Positions 10,591 through 21,824 are shown, numbered from the stretch's first letter. The stretch: 64,000 bases of DNA from Limnoperna fortunei (GCA_944474755.1 OX104114.1:46069070-46133069); one strand, 5' to 3'. Translations and numbers: made by a program. Notes: generated by a model not told the origin, from the sequence alone.

Positions 10591-12640
10591 GTATATATCA
10601 TCATTTGGCAAAACAACACTATTTCGTCATAATGCCTCTTCTGGAGGATCCTAACATTCATTGTATACATGTATGTGATGCCTTCTACAGCCTCCTATAA
10701 TATTTGTCAGGTTATAATTAAGTATGAACTTCTTATTATCTAGCTGTTGACAGTTTGTCATCTTTGTTGTAGATTTAGACTTAGATAACCGATTCTTACT
10801 AGCTTTTATCAATATGGTCCTATGTAGGAATGATAAATGGTAGGTTTTTTTCTATATAATATTTAATTAACCTTTACCTGAAACCAAAAGAAGGTCTCAG
10901 TCTTTGACATTCACACTTACAATGTTAGAATCGATTTAAGTATTGAATGTTCACTGATTGTTATTGATCTTTATTGGTGCAATCAAAAGAGATGGTCTCA
11001 AAATGATAGATTAAAATTTTGGTGATTATGGCTTTTGTGTTATTAGTAAATAAATAAATTTTGCGAGAATACTGACTTTTGATTGGCTGAAAAATATTTT
11101 CTATCAGAGGATGGAAAACAAATTTGATCGTCATGGAGACACGCGCCCTTTGACGTCATATATTACTCCACGGGAAACTAACAGTTTTTGTGTTGATCTT
11201 TTTTTTCAAAAATGTCCAGTTAAAAAAATTAAATTGTTGAGTTTATTCTATTATTTGAATTTATTTATAAGTATTAACTACAAAAAATATTTTCTCCATC
11301 GAGGGATAACAAAATTTCCGTTGTGCACATATAATATATACAATGTGCAAAACGGAAATTTTGTTATCCCTCGATGCAGAAAATATTTTTTGTAGTTAAT
11401 CCCTAATAGTTGAAATTGATTGCGATCGATTTACATGCTTGGATGGGTGTGTATCTAGACAACAATGGTCTGCTGGCAAGTGCATGCAAAATTAAACTTA
11501 ATGCGGTTGATCGCAATTGATTTTGATGAGAACAATAAGACCTTTTGGGGGTTGATTGCATTTTCTTTAATGTCTCAAATGTGAACACAAACAGCTTTTA
11601 AAAGGAATCAATTTTAACTTGAACTTAAACACATCCAGTTCTCATATAGCATGATTGATCTTTTATCAATGTTGGAAAATGTCAAATTTTTTAACTTAAA
11701 AAATGTGAATACTAGACATTCCATTTTTCAGTAATAGGGACATGTTTAACATTTGAAAACACATTTAGCCTTTCATATTTATGTCTAATAATCTGATTAC
11801 TATCCTATCTGACTGAATCAAGATGCCCCAGTGATTTTCTTCAAACTGCACACAGATTTAGTTATGTTAGCCTCATGGCCTGTATACTTTTTGGTGAATT
11901 TCTTATTAATAGTAGTTATGGGACCTTTATAGTGAGAAGATGGAGGGTAATATTTAGTTTTCAAATTATGTGTCCTTTCTTGAGAGGGGAATTGTTTATA
12001 TTGATGCATGCAAGTGTACTTAAGTTTTGGTAAAATTCTGATTTGTCATAATATAGTTTAGGGACTTATAAAAAAAGTGGAATTTTTTGTTTTCAGACTT
12101 TAACTCGAAAACGCTTTCATCAGATTTATTTAACGTTTGTGGAAATTAGTTTATTTATTTCATTGGTTTTACTTGGTTTTTTAGCTTTAGTAATGTGTCA
12201 ACTGTTTTCCTTTTCATTTTGGATTAATGTACAACACTTATGGCATATTTACTTGACTAGGTTGAGATCTACACTTATTCTGACTTGCGTCCTATAATAC
12301 ACTTCCTTTGTACAGTTGTTTCAAGTGTTCCGTAGTCTGATACCCATACATTTATTTTGCTTTGAGATAAAATATATCTGCAGGCAATATATTCCTTCTA
12401 TTAAAGACTCGATGATAACAAAGCAAGCACAATATTGAACTGTAATTAAACGAGTATGGCTTTTGTTGACAAATTAATTGAATTTATATAAAAATATTTT
12501 TCAATATAATAGTTTTGACATATGGATGTAAATTTGAATTCAAAACAGGAAGGCCGAAAAGTGTTATTGTATTGCATATTTAAACTGGACAATAACAGCT
12601 GTTAAAAATAAATTTACAGCATCGCTTGCATTTCTTTCAG
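10591..12640 (+). other. Copy A intron 1
   Basis: GT-AG intron with a TTTCTTTCAG acceptor. It holds a strong foldback repeat (11273-11400). A stretch at 11410-11560 is paralogous to 49985-50130 in intron 1 of copy B ('gcttggatgggtgtgtat', 'tctgctggcaagtgcatgca'). No other feature seen. Confidence 0.6.
11273..11400. repeat. Near-perfect 58-bp inverted repeat (foldback)
   Basis: Arms 11273-11330 and 11343-11400 are reverse complements with two mismatches, separated by a 12-base AT loop. Each arm contains 'cgagggataacaaaatttcc' or its complement. As RNA it would form a hairpin of 58 pairs inside intron 1. No flanking target duplication is obvious. It is likely a young foldback/MITE or a palindromic duplication, given how few substitutions separate the arms. 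Confidence 0.9.
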
Positions 12641-12855
12641 GTCTTGTCATGCCCTTACTGAAGCAGAATCTAATTTCCTAAGGTTTTGTCATCTTGTACA
12701 GAAGATCGCTTCACAGGCTATGAGATATCGTTTTGATGAGGAATTTCCTCCTGATAAACTTACTGCTATAATACAAAGCAATATAGATTTATTAAAGGAT
12801 TTAAAACTTCAACGAGTTATAACTGCAGCACAGTGGAAACTAATTCTTCCTTTTG
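12641..12855 (+). pseudogene. Copy A exon 2: N-terminal half of DZIP3-like HEPN
   Basis: Acceptor TTTCTTTCAG|G and donor G|GTATGT. The first base completes an Arg codon (AG+G) from exon 1. The product carries the pattern of the start of DZIP3-type HEPN domains: EAESNFLRF, a helix ending AMRYRFDEEFPP, a run of Leu/Asn helix (SNIDLLKDLKLQRV) and TAAQWKLILP. This exon by itself is intact and very close to exon 2 of copy B, with the same length (215 bp). It has Ser where copy B has Pro (IASQAM against IAPQAM). Confidence 0.8.
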
Positions 12856-13431
12856 GTATGTCAATTAAATTAACCAGAACTCATTGGTTGAATGTTTGCT
12901 TAATTCCAGCGAGCAGTATTTTAACTATATTCAGTATGAAAGAATGTTAACAATCAATATATCAACCGTGAAAAGTTATGGTACAAAATTTTGCACTGCA
13001 AAGAACAATGTAATAGTTTTCTGTAAAGATAATTTAGCCTATTGTAGGCTTCTAGGCCTACTCCTTTTTTCAAAATCGACAAAAAGAGTATTGATTTAGC
13101 AAGAAGCATGGCACTCCCACACGCATTACAAAACATGGTATATGGCCACGCTTTCAGTATTTTGATGTGACAACCCAACAGCAATGAGATGTTTTACCAT
13201 ATTTGTCACTTATGATGTGTTGGGCATCTCTGTGTGTGGAGCATGGGGGACCTAAGACTAGAACTAGAATATTTTTCATTATTTATGCATTCTTAATGGC
13301 TAACACCACTTTTTTATTTTTTGTACCAAAGTATGCGTACAAGACTTCATAACAGCCATTATTTATATATTTATTTCGTTCCTTGGAAAGTTTGTAACAT
13401 GTGAATAGTATTTTATAAATCTTGTTTTCAG
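12856..13431 (+). other. Copy A intron 2
   Basis: GT-AG intron of 576 bp, acceptor TTGTTTTCAG. No repeat family or RNA gene recognised; the open frames inside are unsupported. The counterpart in copy B is much longer because of insertions. Confidence 0.7.
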
Positions 13432-13669
13432 GTGCCAAAGTCACATCAACAAATTTTGATGTAGCACTGATGATTTGTTTTTCCGTCATCTGTCATCTAT
13501 AGCTCCACAGTATTGTAATTATGACACACTCCCGCAACCTAGTGATGAAAGTCTTGGTGCCGATTTGGCCCGGATCAAATATTACAGAAACTACATTGCG
13601 CACAGCCTGGAAAAGGACAGAAAATTGGACAATTTTGAATTTTCAAATTGTTGGGAAACTGTTAGTATG
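13432..13669 (+). pseudogene. Copy A exon 3: C-terminal half of HEPN, one-base frameshift
   Basis: The exon joins exon 2 in phase 1 (G+GT, Gly) and ends in phase 0 at a GTAAAA donor. The product has the DZIP3-HEPN signature: SxxFDV, LPxPSDESLGADLARIKYYRN and the HEPN catalytic-type RX4H motif (RNYIAH). Relative to copy B the T-run at about 13475-13479 is one base shorter (five T then CC, against seven T then C). This shifts the frame and gives a TAG a few codons later. Everything after the shift is well preserved in the new frame, including RX4H, so the lesion is recent or a sequencing error in a homopolymer. Confidence 0.75.
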
Positions 13670-13877
13670 GTAAAAATAAACATTTTACTGGCAATTTCAA
13701 ATATTGATTCTCGTAGAAATGTTTAAGGTCCAATCAGCATTAAATTATTTTTATTTCCGATGAATTAAAAAATTTACAGGTGTTGAAGTTTATTTTATAT
13801 GTAATAGTGTGCAACTTTGGTCATCTAATAGACCAAATGACTATCTTTTAATTAATCCACAGTTTCATAAATTGTGG

Positions 13878-14052
13878 TCCAGAGTTAGCTTATAATAAGC
13901 ACTTGTCAATAGGTCACCTGTCTTTAGCCTCTAATTAATAATTTTATGACTACGTTACAGGTTTTTGGATAAAGTCAGTTCTTCTGTTACCATGCACATT
14001 AGGATGACAATACTTAGTATATAGGTTTCTGACAAATAGTGCATGATAGTCT
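13878..14052. repeat. Diverged unit of the 5.8-6.4 kb tandem repeat, left part
   Basis: 'cacttgtcaataggtcacct', 'tatgactacgtta', 'cagttcttctgttacca' and 'taggatgacaatac' match the core unit of the element at 5814-6440. The sequence is split by the TIR-element pair and continues at 15809-15935. Confidence 0.5.
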
Positions 14053-14511
14053 TATAGGTTACAAAAGCGCAATTATTTACAATGCATTTCCCATATGGTA
14101 CCCCTGGCTATTAAGTTCATTTGTGCGAAAAACCTCAAAAATTTCCCCCCGGAAAAACAGTTTTTTGTGTAAATTGAAATGAAAAACTTCATTATTAAAC
14201 AAATAAAAAAGTATAGGTCATGCAGCAAAAATGACCGAAAATTTTGGTTGAAATAATGACATTTAAATGGCACTGACACAATTTCTAACCTCCCTCTGTA
14301 ATTGTTTTAAGCTCAATTTTCAAGGCTCTTAAAAATTTCCGTCCAATATCAAACATTTTCAATCAATAATGTTTATAATTTTTAATTTTGCTATTTTCAG
14401 AACTCCAACAAACAATCAGATGCCTCCGTGTATTTTCTTCTGCATACTATCTTCGGTTAAAAATTTTCCGGTTGTCATGTAAACAAATAATTGCGCAATT
14501 GTAACCTATAG
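14053..14511. mobile_element. Non-autonomous TIR transposon, copy 1
   Basis: Starts TAGGTTACAAAAGCGCAAT and ends with the matching inverted end ATTGCGCAATTGTAACCTA; TA flanks both sides, consistent with a TA target duplication. No transposase. A second, directly repeated copy of almost the same length is at 15365-15808. Internal words 'ggtacccctggctattaag' and 'gcagcaaaaatgaccgaa' are identical in both. The family that mobilised it is not recognised. Confidence 0.8.
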
Positions 14512-15364
14512 GCAACATTGGAAGTGTCAGAATGAGCCCAAAATGTTATGGTATCATGCTTAGGCAATATCCAAATGTTTCCCAAAATAAAAAAGGTTAT
14601 CTTCAAGGGTTGTTTGTTCGTTTGAATTTTCTGGATGCCACCCTCTATCAAAATTAATCACGTTTTTCATCATGTTTTCCGACAATAATGTGTTGCTTCT
14701 TAGGAATATTCGAGTTATTGTACTTGTTTTCGGTCGTTATTTGTATATTTGGTACACGAGTCGATTCTAGGATAACTTTCTTCTTCAACATTTTTTCTCG
14801 AATAAAGATCTGAAGGCCGAAAACGAATTTTTCGTAGAATCTGTGAAAAACCACATTTTTGAAACAGACTATAGCTAGCTATGATAATACTTGGTGAGTC
14901 CTATTTGATGTCCGTATGTCAGAAGCAGTCCCATTAAAGTCAACTGCATTCAAATTCAACAAAGGCGATGTCATTGATGGATACAACATACTAAAATGCT
15001 TAAAACCCCAAAAATTCAATTTGGCTGAAAAGAGGTCAAAACAAAAAAAGTCGGCTAAGAGACTTAAGCCTAGTATAAAATATATGTTTTTGATGTCAAA
15101 CACTGCATTTGAATGTATTAAACAATTTCCCCCAAAAACGTCAGCAACAATTTTTACCTAAAAGACCGCACAAACTCGTCATAGTAGCCCACCCTAGATT
15201 TCCTATGAAAAAATACGTATATTATAGAAACAGACTATAATTTTTTAACAAATCGTTATTAATAAACAATTTATACATAACTTGACATTCTGTGACGAAT
15301 TCAAATTTTAGAATTAAAAATGGGTCAATAAATCAAGTATTCTGGAAGAAATCTCAGTTCCATA
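14512..15364. other. Segment trapped between two direct TIR elements
   Basis: About 850 bp lying between the two copies. Open frames exist on both strands at 14879-15161 but overlap each other and match no family. Since the outer flanks of the pair join within one repeat unit, this segment appears to have arrived together with the elements. Confidence 0.45.
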
Positions 15365-15808
15365 TAGGTTACAAAAGCGCAATTATTTACAATGCATTTC
15401 CCATATGGTACCCCTGGCTATTAAGTTCATTTGTGCGAAAAACCTCAAAAATTGCCCTCCGGAAAACAGTTTTTTGTGTAAATTGAAATGAAAATCTTCA
15501 TTATTAACAAATAAAAAAGTATAGGTCATGCAGCAAAAATGACCGAAAATTTTGGTTGAAATAATGACATTTAAATGGCACTGACACAACCTCCCTCTTT
15601 AATCGTTTTAAGCTCAATTTTCAAGGCTCTTAAAAATTCCGTCCAAATATCAAATATTTTCCATCAATAATGTTTATAATTTTTAATTTTGCTATTTTCA
15701 GAACTCCAACATCCAATCAGATGCCTCCGTGTATTTTCTTCTGCATACTATCTTCGGTTAAAAATTTTCCGGTTGTCATGTAAACAAATAATTGCGCAAT
15801 TGTAACCA
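15365..15808. mobile_element. Non-autonomous TIR transposon, copy 2
   Basis: Same sequence and orientation as 14053-14511, beginning TAGGTTACAAAAGCG after TA. The right end reads ATTGCGCAATTGTAACC and lacks the last bases (CTA). A few small indels separate the copies. The right flank (agtaagtgtttgtcatctga) resumes the tandem-repeat unit interrupted at 14052. Confidence 0.8.
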
Positions 15809-16277
15809 GTAAGTGTTTGTCATCTGATCAAGATTTTAATTTCACAGTTCAGTGGCCATGGCTATATTTAAGGTTTTCGATTTGGTAATTCTTTCAGAAA
15901 CCATACATGATATGATTACTATTTTCCACATAAATTTCACATTCTGGATGGTCTTTAATAATCTTTTTAATGTTAGCTGCAACCAGGGTACATATATAGC
16001 TTAACTTAGAACCCTATAGGAAACTGTCTTATATATACATAGGACAAATTATGCTGAATTAGTGGATCTCTACTGTTTGTGAGTTATGAATGCGATTGAA
16101 CATTACAATCATAAGGGGTAAATTTTTCTAAATGTTCTCTGATACTACACAAAGATTTGAAAACAATATTGCAGGAAAGTTGATGTGTCCTAAAATTTTG
16201 TGTTGATAATTTTAGTGATGACATACAACATCCTCACAAGTCTGGATCCCGTGTGACTACAAAACCTTAACAGATAT

Positions 16278-16309
16278 CCTCGGCTACAAAGTGTTACTTG
16301 TAGCCGAGG
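16278..16309. repeat. Perfect 12-bp hairpin
   Basis: CCTCGGCTACAA and TTGTAGCCGAGG are exact complements around an 8-base loop. It is GC-richer than its surroundings. Probably the relic of a palindromic element; no T-run follows that would suggest a Pol III terminator. Confidence 0.75.
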
Positions 16310-17030
16310 AAATTTGTCAGGCTTTTGTGGATTGGTTACATTATACGTGTACATGTAAGTAGCCAATCAAAAATTCACTTTACAAAATTTGGTATGAGGA
16401 TATACTACTCTTATATGGTTTATGTATTCTACTGGTTTCTTGTACTATGTTTGGTTATTTTTTTTTTGTAATGTCACATGAAAACATCTAGCCCGGGAAC
16501 TTATTTTTCATGGTTTCCTTTATGGACTCTGAAACTATTTTTTGAGGATGCACATACCCTTGAGAAGCTATTTATTTTTAATTTGTTAAAATTGACTTGG
16601 TGTGGCTAAAAATCCGATTGTCAATTGTCAATTTTATCTGTAATATAAAACAGAAAGAAAATAGATTACGGCTACTGATTATTTGAAATATATCTTTGAA
16701 TGTATCTGGGTGCTTCTACCATTTAAATTGCTTCTGTGTGAAGAAATAATGTACACATAGTAACACTGGTAATACTTAATAGCGAAAGTGCCCGCTTTTT
16801 GGAAAAAATAGTATAAAATGGCTAAAAAATCTATTTTGTACCATTTTTCGTAATTTTAATAAATTTACTCCAAGATTACTTATGCTTTCTTTGTAGACAA
16901 ATGACCATAATTTACGCCAATATTAAATTTGGTAAAGCGCATAATTGATCGTAAAGTGATAAAGTGATAGATAATCTACAGTCATTTGAAAATAAAGTAA
17001 GCTGCTGCATAACGGTTTAAATGTGAAAAA

Positions 17031-17192
17031 ATGATAGTTAAATTTAAAACAAATCACGAGCTTTGATTTCTGTAGTTCAAATGATATTTAACGTAAAAGA
17101 TTCCAAAATTTAATACAGACCATGGTAATTATATATAATTGAGTATTAATTCGCTGCCGATTTATTCTGTACACTCCACGTGTTTGTCCGAA
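17031..17192. repeat. Local direct duplication, first member
   Basis: Matches 18327-18580: 'gatagttaaatttaaaacaa', 'gattccaaaat', 'aatacagaccatggtaatta', 'gagtattaattcgctgccga' and 'ttattctgt' then 'cactccacgtgtttgt'. This member lacks the roughly 100-bp block found in the middle of the other. Confidence 0.75.
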
Positions 17193-18326
17193 TGCATGAT
17201 AACAATGTAATGGAACGAATTTTAAAGCATGTTTTTATCTATGTAACAGAGGTTATTTTTTGTTCTGTGCAGTTATAATATATATTGTTGTAATGGGTTA
17301 AACCATTAAGTCAATATTTTGTTCAAATCATACATGAACAGCATGTACTTCAGACCCAATAGACTCATTTTTAATGCGTGGCTATATGCTGTATTATAAT
17401 CAATCGTTTCGAAAATTGAATATGTGGGGTTTTTTGCATTTGCTTCAATGCAAATACAGATCATCTCGACAATATGGCAACTATAAGAGAAGATAAACTC
17501 AATTTTAAATTTTATAAAAAATTGTACGTGTAGAGGACAAGATAAGCATAAATAATCAGAGTATGTTTTTATATAACATAAAAAGCATCTCGAACTTTCG
17601 ATCAAACTAAAAACACACACTTTCTAATGAATGTCTAATGAACATTCGCTTAGAATCAGCATTGCAATTTCTAAAAGAAGACATTTTCCTCCATCTAGTC
17701 CTATCACGTGGGTCCTATGTGGAGCCAAGTCATACAGTTGTGGCTAGTTTGCATTACCGATTTCTCAATTTATGAACATGTTATCTTTTGTCATATATTA
17801 AATCATAAATATACTAAGTGTACCTCGAATATTTTCTCCTTTATCAATCCTTAGCTACGACAGTGAGTGCAAATATATTGCCGCCCTCTGTGCGATAATT
17901 AAACCACGTGTGTTCCAACATGCACTTGTCTTGTTTTCATTCAGTCAAACACGTTTATTTTAAGTGGATTTTATTTAACAAAAGGTGTAACACAACAGGT
18001 TCCAATTCTTGGACAATTTCGAGCACAATCATATTAACCTAATACAACATATCACGTGACAATATCTGCATTTAGGAACTTGTTTACTGAAAATCATGCA
18101 TTTTTTTTTATATCCGTACAACTGATATAATTAAACAAATAAAATAAAGACGATTTAAAGCGAAAAATTCTATATATACTAATCAACTAAATTCTCCATA
18201 AACAGTCAAAATCTAAAGCAAAAGTCAAAACTCCACTTTCCCAAACTACACATACATTTAAAAAATAAGCATCTCATAAATATTCAGATATTTGATAGTA
18301 AGCATCTCATGAATATTCATATATAT

Positions 18327-18580
18327 GATAGTTAAATTTAAAACAAATCACGAGTTTTGATTTCTGTAGTTTAAATGATATTGAACGCAAAAGATTCCAA
18401 AATGTAATACAGACCATGGTAATTATATATAACTGAATACATTAATGTACAACATTTATATAATTTGCAATTTTTCATAACGATGCAGTGGTAGACAAAT
18501 GAATACAGTATAGACAAGACAACTTTTGATGCAGAGTATTAATTCGCTGCCGATTTATTCTGTGCACTCCACGTGTTTGT
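18327..18580. repeat. Local direct duplication, second member with extra block
   Basis: Same landmarks as 17031-17192 but with about 100 bp (18433-18535) between 'aattatatataactga' and 'gagtattaattcgc'. Either an insertion here or a loss in the first member. No terminal repeats are obvious on the extra block. Confidence 0.7.
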
Positions 18581-18654
18581 TAAAAATACAGCTGCTCTGA
18601 TTACATTAACCAGTATCAATATCGTAATTATAACCAATCTTATTAAGCGAAAAG

Positions 18655-18695
18655 GGTGAAGCAAGTGAAAGATTTAATTTTAACTAGTTTGAATT
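18655..18695. mobile_element. MITE end fragment (family of 8328-8445)
   Basis: 'gaagcaagtgaaagatttaa' followed by 'ttttaact' equals the right end of the nested MITE at 8.4 kb. The other end is not found nearby. Confidence 0.5.
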
Positions 18696-19458
18696 ATAAC
18701 ATCCTCACCCACAAAAAGAAATTTATATGCTAAAATAAAAACCATATATCAATAAACTAAACTGAATTCACAAAAATGTTAATTATAATTTATACAAAAA
18801 CAAAATAAGGAAAAATATTTATTCGCAATTACCACATAAAGGGAAAAAATAGATAAAGTTAAAAAAATAATAACAATCAAGAACAAACTTTCTTAAAAAA
18901 TTATTAATTCAAAATATTTCAAAAAGAAAAACAAAACACTCCATTAAATAAAAAATGGAACTTACAATGATAATAATGTTTACTGATACTTACATAATAC
19001 AAGCTGTATTTGTGTATACACAAAATACAGAAACATGTATTTATTAACCTTCTTGTGAACCATAGCATCACACATTCATTTCTATGAATCTTACTTCTGT
19101 TGACAAAATTGTTTTGCAAACATGGGTTTGCACAGGGCATCGCGTTAATAAAATTTTCGAAGTAAACATAGATTAATGAGGGTCTAGGGAAATATAACTT
19201 CTGATAAAAGTACAGAAACCACAGAACTAGCAGTTATACCTTCCGTTAACACATTCACATTATAATTACTCTTACCAAACCCATTAAATAAATTTGTCAT
19301 TACTCATGTTAATCTGACCATTTACAATTACATTGTATATAACATTTGCTTGACCTCTTAATTATCAATGCATTCTTGTAGACTATTTTGATAATAATTT
19401 ATAAATGAAACTAGCAGAGACTTATAACTCTTCAAAAATATTTAAAATAATATTTTAG

Positions 19459-19950
19459 CCGAGTTGCAACGAAGTTGAACTCGGTTATTGTTATGGTGAT
19501 GGCGGACGGCTGGGCGGGCGGGCGGGCGGGCGTCAACCATTGGTTTCCGGACCATAACTCAGAAAGTTGTGAACCGATTTTAATGAAACTTTAGGATATT
19601 GTTACATACCATAAGAAGAGGAACCCAATTGATTTTGGGGTAAATCCGTTCAAGGTCAAGGTCACAGCGACAGAAAAACGTAAGAAAATTTCTTGAATTA
19701 TTGGTTTCCGGACCATAACTCGAAAAGTTTTCAACCAATTTTATTGAAACTTTGGGATATTGTTACATACCATAAGAGGAGGAATCTTATTGATTTTGGG
19801 GTAAATCCGCTCATGGTCAAGGTCACAGTGACAGAAACACGTTAGAAAATTTCTTGATTTAGTGGTTTCCGGACCATGACTCATAAAGTTCTCAACCCAT
19901 TTTAATGAAAGTTTTGGTTAATAAAATACGGAAACTCGGCTTTTGCACCC
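19459..19950. mobile_element. Tandem-repeat element bounded by GCCGAGTT / AACTCGGC
   Basis: The left end GCCGAGTTGCAACGAAG forms a small hairpin with 'ttgaactcgg'. A (GGGC)n run follows at 19514-19532. Three tandem units of about 160 bp begin at about 19540, 19701 and 19862 with 'ttggtttccggaccataact', each carrying 'gggatattgttacatacca' and 'caaggtcaaggtcacag'. The right end is AACTCGGC. The layout is the same as the elements at 5814 and 7231, again like pearl-type elements. Not coding. Confidence 0.65.
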
Positions 19951-20214
19951 CTGTGCATATCGATTTTTTTAATTTAAAGCGAACAAACACATTTCAAGTA
20001 ACATTGCGCTAAATTACTCTCTTACAAACATACTAACAAAATATACTAACTTAAAAAAGAAACCCAATATACAAAAAATGGGAATTTTACTCATTAGTTT
20101 AACAATTTATCATATAAATAATTGAAACAGAAATGTACAAATTGGCACACTTCTTCTGCACGAGTTCTTTTACCATGGAATATAACATTTTGTCGCATAT
20201 TGTCAATAAATCAC

Positions 20215-20925
20215 GCAAAAATGTCAGTAACTGTTGTGCCTACCATTTGCTTGTAACACAGCCTTTACTCTTCTTGGCGTGGATTCAATTAAAAGTTATG
20301 TACGAACACGCGGTATCCTTTGCCACTCATACTGAAGTGCCTGATTTAATTGTTGTAGATTTTGCGGCGGTGGTTGTCGTTAATCCCACATATGTTTAAT
20401 TGGGTTAAGATCCGGAGATCGTGATGGCCAGCGGATCACATTGACATTCTGTTACTCTAAAAAATCTACTGTTACACGTGCTGAATGTGGTCTGTCATTG
20501 TCGTGTTGAAAAATTTCTCTTCGAATGTCAATTACGGGCAATAAATGCGGTCGTATAATTTCATCTCTATTGCCTTGGATATCTATCGACTGTGTGTTCC
20601 TGGCATAAGAGATAGCGGCCCACATAATAGCACTGCCTCCGCGCAAAACGTTCACTCGTATGCGACTATCTCACTTTTCAAGCTGAAAACGTGACCCATC
20701 CTTGAACCACACTCTTTTCCAGTTCTGTAAATTCCATACACGAATGGTTGTACACCATCTAACCCTTGCTCGGCGGTGTTGTCGTCTCAGTGTTGCTCCG
20801 ACGTAAGGTCTTTTTGCCCGCAATCCATGAGAGTTTAACCTATTGCGTACTGTTTGTGGTGATATACGGTGCCACCCTGGGACGTTTACGGCTGTTTCTG
20901 TTCCATTCTGACAACTTCTTATAGA
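20215..20925 (-). pseudogene. Tc1/mariner-type transposase fossil (C-terminal DDE region)
   Basis: Reading the minus strand from 20925 down, the frame gives TVRNRLNSHGL, VWFKDGSRFQL (first Asp region), SAIMWAAISY, QHDNDRPHSA (second Asp block), SPDLNPIKHMWD (third catalytic block) and RVKAVLQANG near the end, the typical order of the DDE/D domain. The helix-turn-helix N-terminus is missing. Stops occur after RFQLEK and in the third block, and the usual Glu in PIEH is Lys (PIKH). Dead copy; no terminal inverted repeats located. Confidence 0.8.
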
Positions 20926-21449
20926 AGTTATGGCATTGAAGTCATTCTAAAGGTTTTTAAAGTTGTGAGATAAAAATTTTGTTAGAAAACATGACATTTT
21001 ATATGAAATATGATGTAAATAACTTTACTGCAATGTTTATATCTGTCATTTATTAACGTATTTGCTAATTGGTAGGTATTCTGGGTGTTTTGGTGTTGTC
21101 CATATAGAAAATGTATTTGACTATCATTGTAAGAATTTACAGTTAACTCAAATCATATTACCTGACCACTGTTGACATTTTGTCAAATGACTAAAAAAAC
21201 TGTGGCGATAATGTCATCATAAACATAATGTTTGAAAATGACAATCCAGCTACACGTATTAAGGAATCTAATTTGATTGAACAAAACATGTCTTATTTTT
21301 CTAATGGCATCCAGTAAAAAATATTAAAGCCATTATTTATAGTTATGAAATGCTTGTGCGTGAAACTGTTTTAATTCGATGTGATGCTCAGCTGTGTTCA
21401 AAGTTTCTTAATATGCCATTGAAAATTCACTAAATGTTTGTACACTCGT

Positions 21450-21652
21450 CTGTCAGGGAAAGTTTAGGACACAGGTATGAGCTGAACTTTTCTTAATTGT
21501 AATTTTGTACAATAATGACTAGTATAATTGGAGGAAACATATAAAAGCTAAAGTGTTCCAATTTGTTAGCTTGTACGTTATGGAATGTCAGCAGAATTGG
21601 AGGAAACATGTATGATCTGGAGTGTTCTAATTCACTGGTTTATAATTTGCAG
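21450..21652 (+). repeat. Tandem partial copies of the start of exon 4
   Basis: The first ~60 bp of exon 4 (agaattggaggacacaggta, gagtgttctaatttgtt) recur two to three times immediately upstream with a period near 70 bp: 'aattggaggaaacatataaa...gtgttccaatttgttagctt' from about 21528 and 'agaattggaggaaacatgta...gtgttctaattcactgg' from about 21592. The nearer copy is in frame with exon 4 and open (RIGGNMYDLECSNSLVYNLQ). The same upstream unit is also open ahead of exon 4 in copy B (HRHDIKCSNSLVYDLQ). Confidence 0.65.
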
Positions 21653-21824
21653 GCTGTATGTAGAATTGGAGGACACAGGTATGAGTTAGAGTGTTCTAAT
21701 TTGTTCATTTGTACTCTGGATCCATCTTATATGGATGTTTTCGTGATGGAAAAAGCTGAACTCATAGAAAAATTGAAAAGGCTGGAGCTTCAAATGAAGG
21801 ATCCAATACCTAAAAATGTGAAAG
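21653..21824 (+). pseudogene. Copy A exon 4: end of HEPN plus linker helix
   Basis: Acceptor TAATTTGCAG|G, donor AAAG|GTAAAA; 172 bp, phase 0 in and phase 1 out, the same as copy B. The product starts AVCRIGGHRYELEC, which corresponds to the last helix of DZIP3-like HEPN domains (consensus ending RLGG..Y...C). It continues with a charged helix (MEKAELIEKLKRLELQMKD) and IPKNVK, the usual lead-in to nSTAND3. This exon is undamaged. Confidence 0.75.

Larger units (their letters stand above)
13670..21652 (+). other. Copy A intron 3, packed with mobile elements
   Basis: An intron of about 8 kb, against 3.6 kb in copy B. The excess is explained by the TIR-element pair (14053-15808), a duplicated segment (17.03/18.33 kb), a tandem-repeat element (19.46-19.95 kb) and a Tc1/mariner fossil (20.2-20.9 kb). 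Between 15.93 and 17.0 kb I see only a 12-bp perfect hairpin. No independent gene is supported. Confidence 0.6.
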
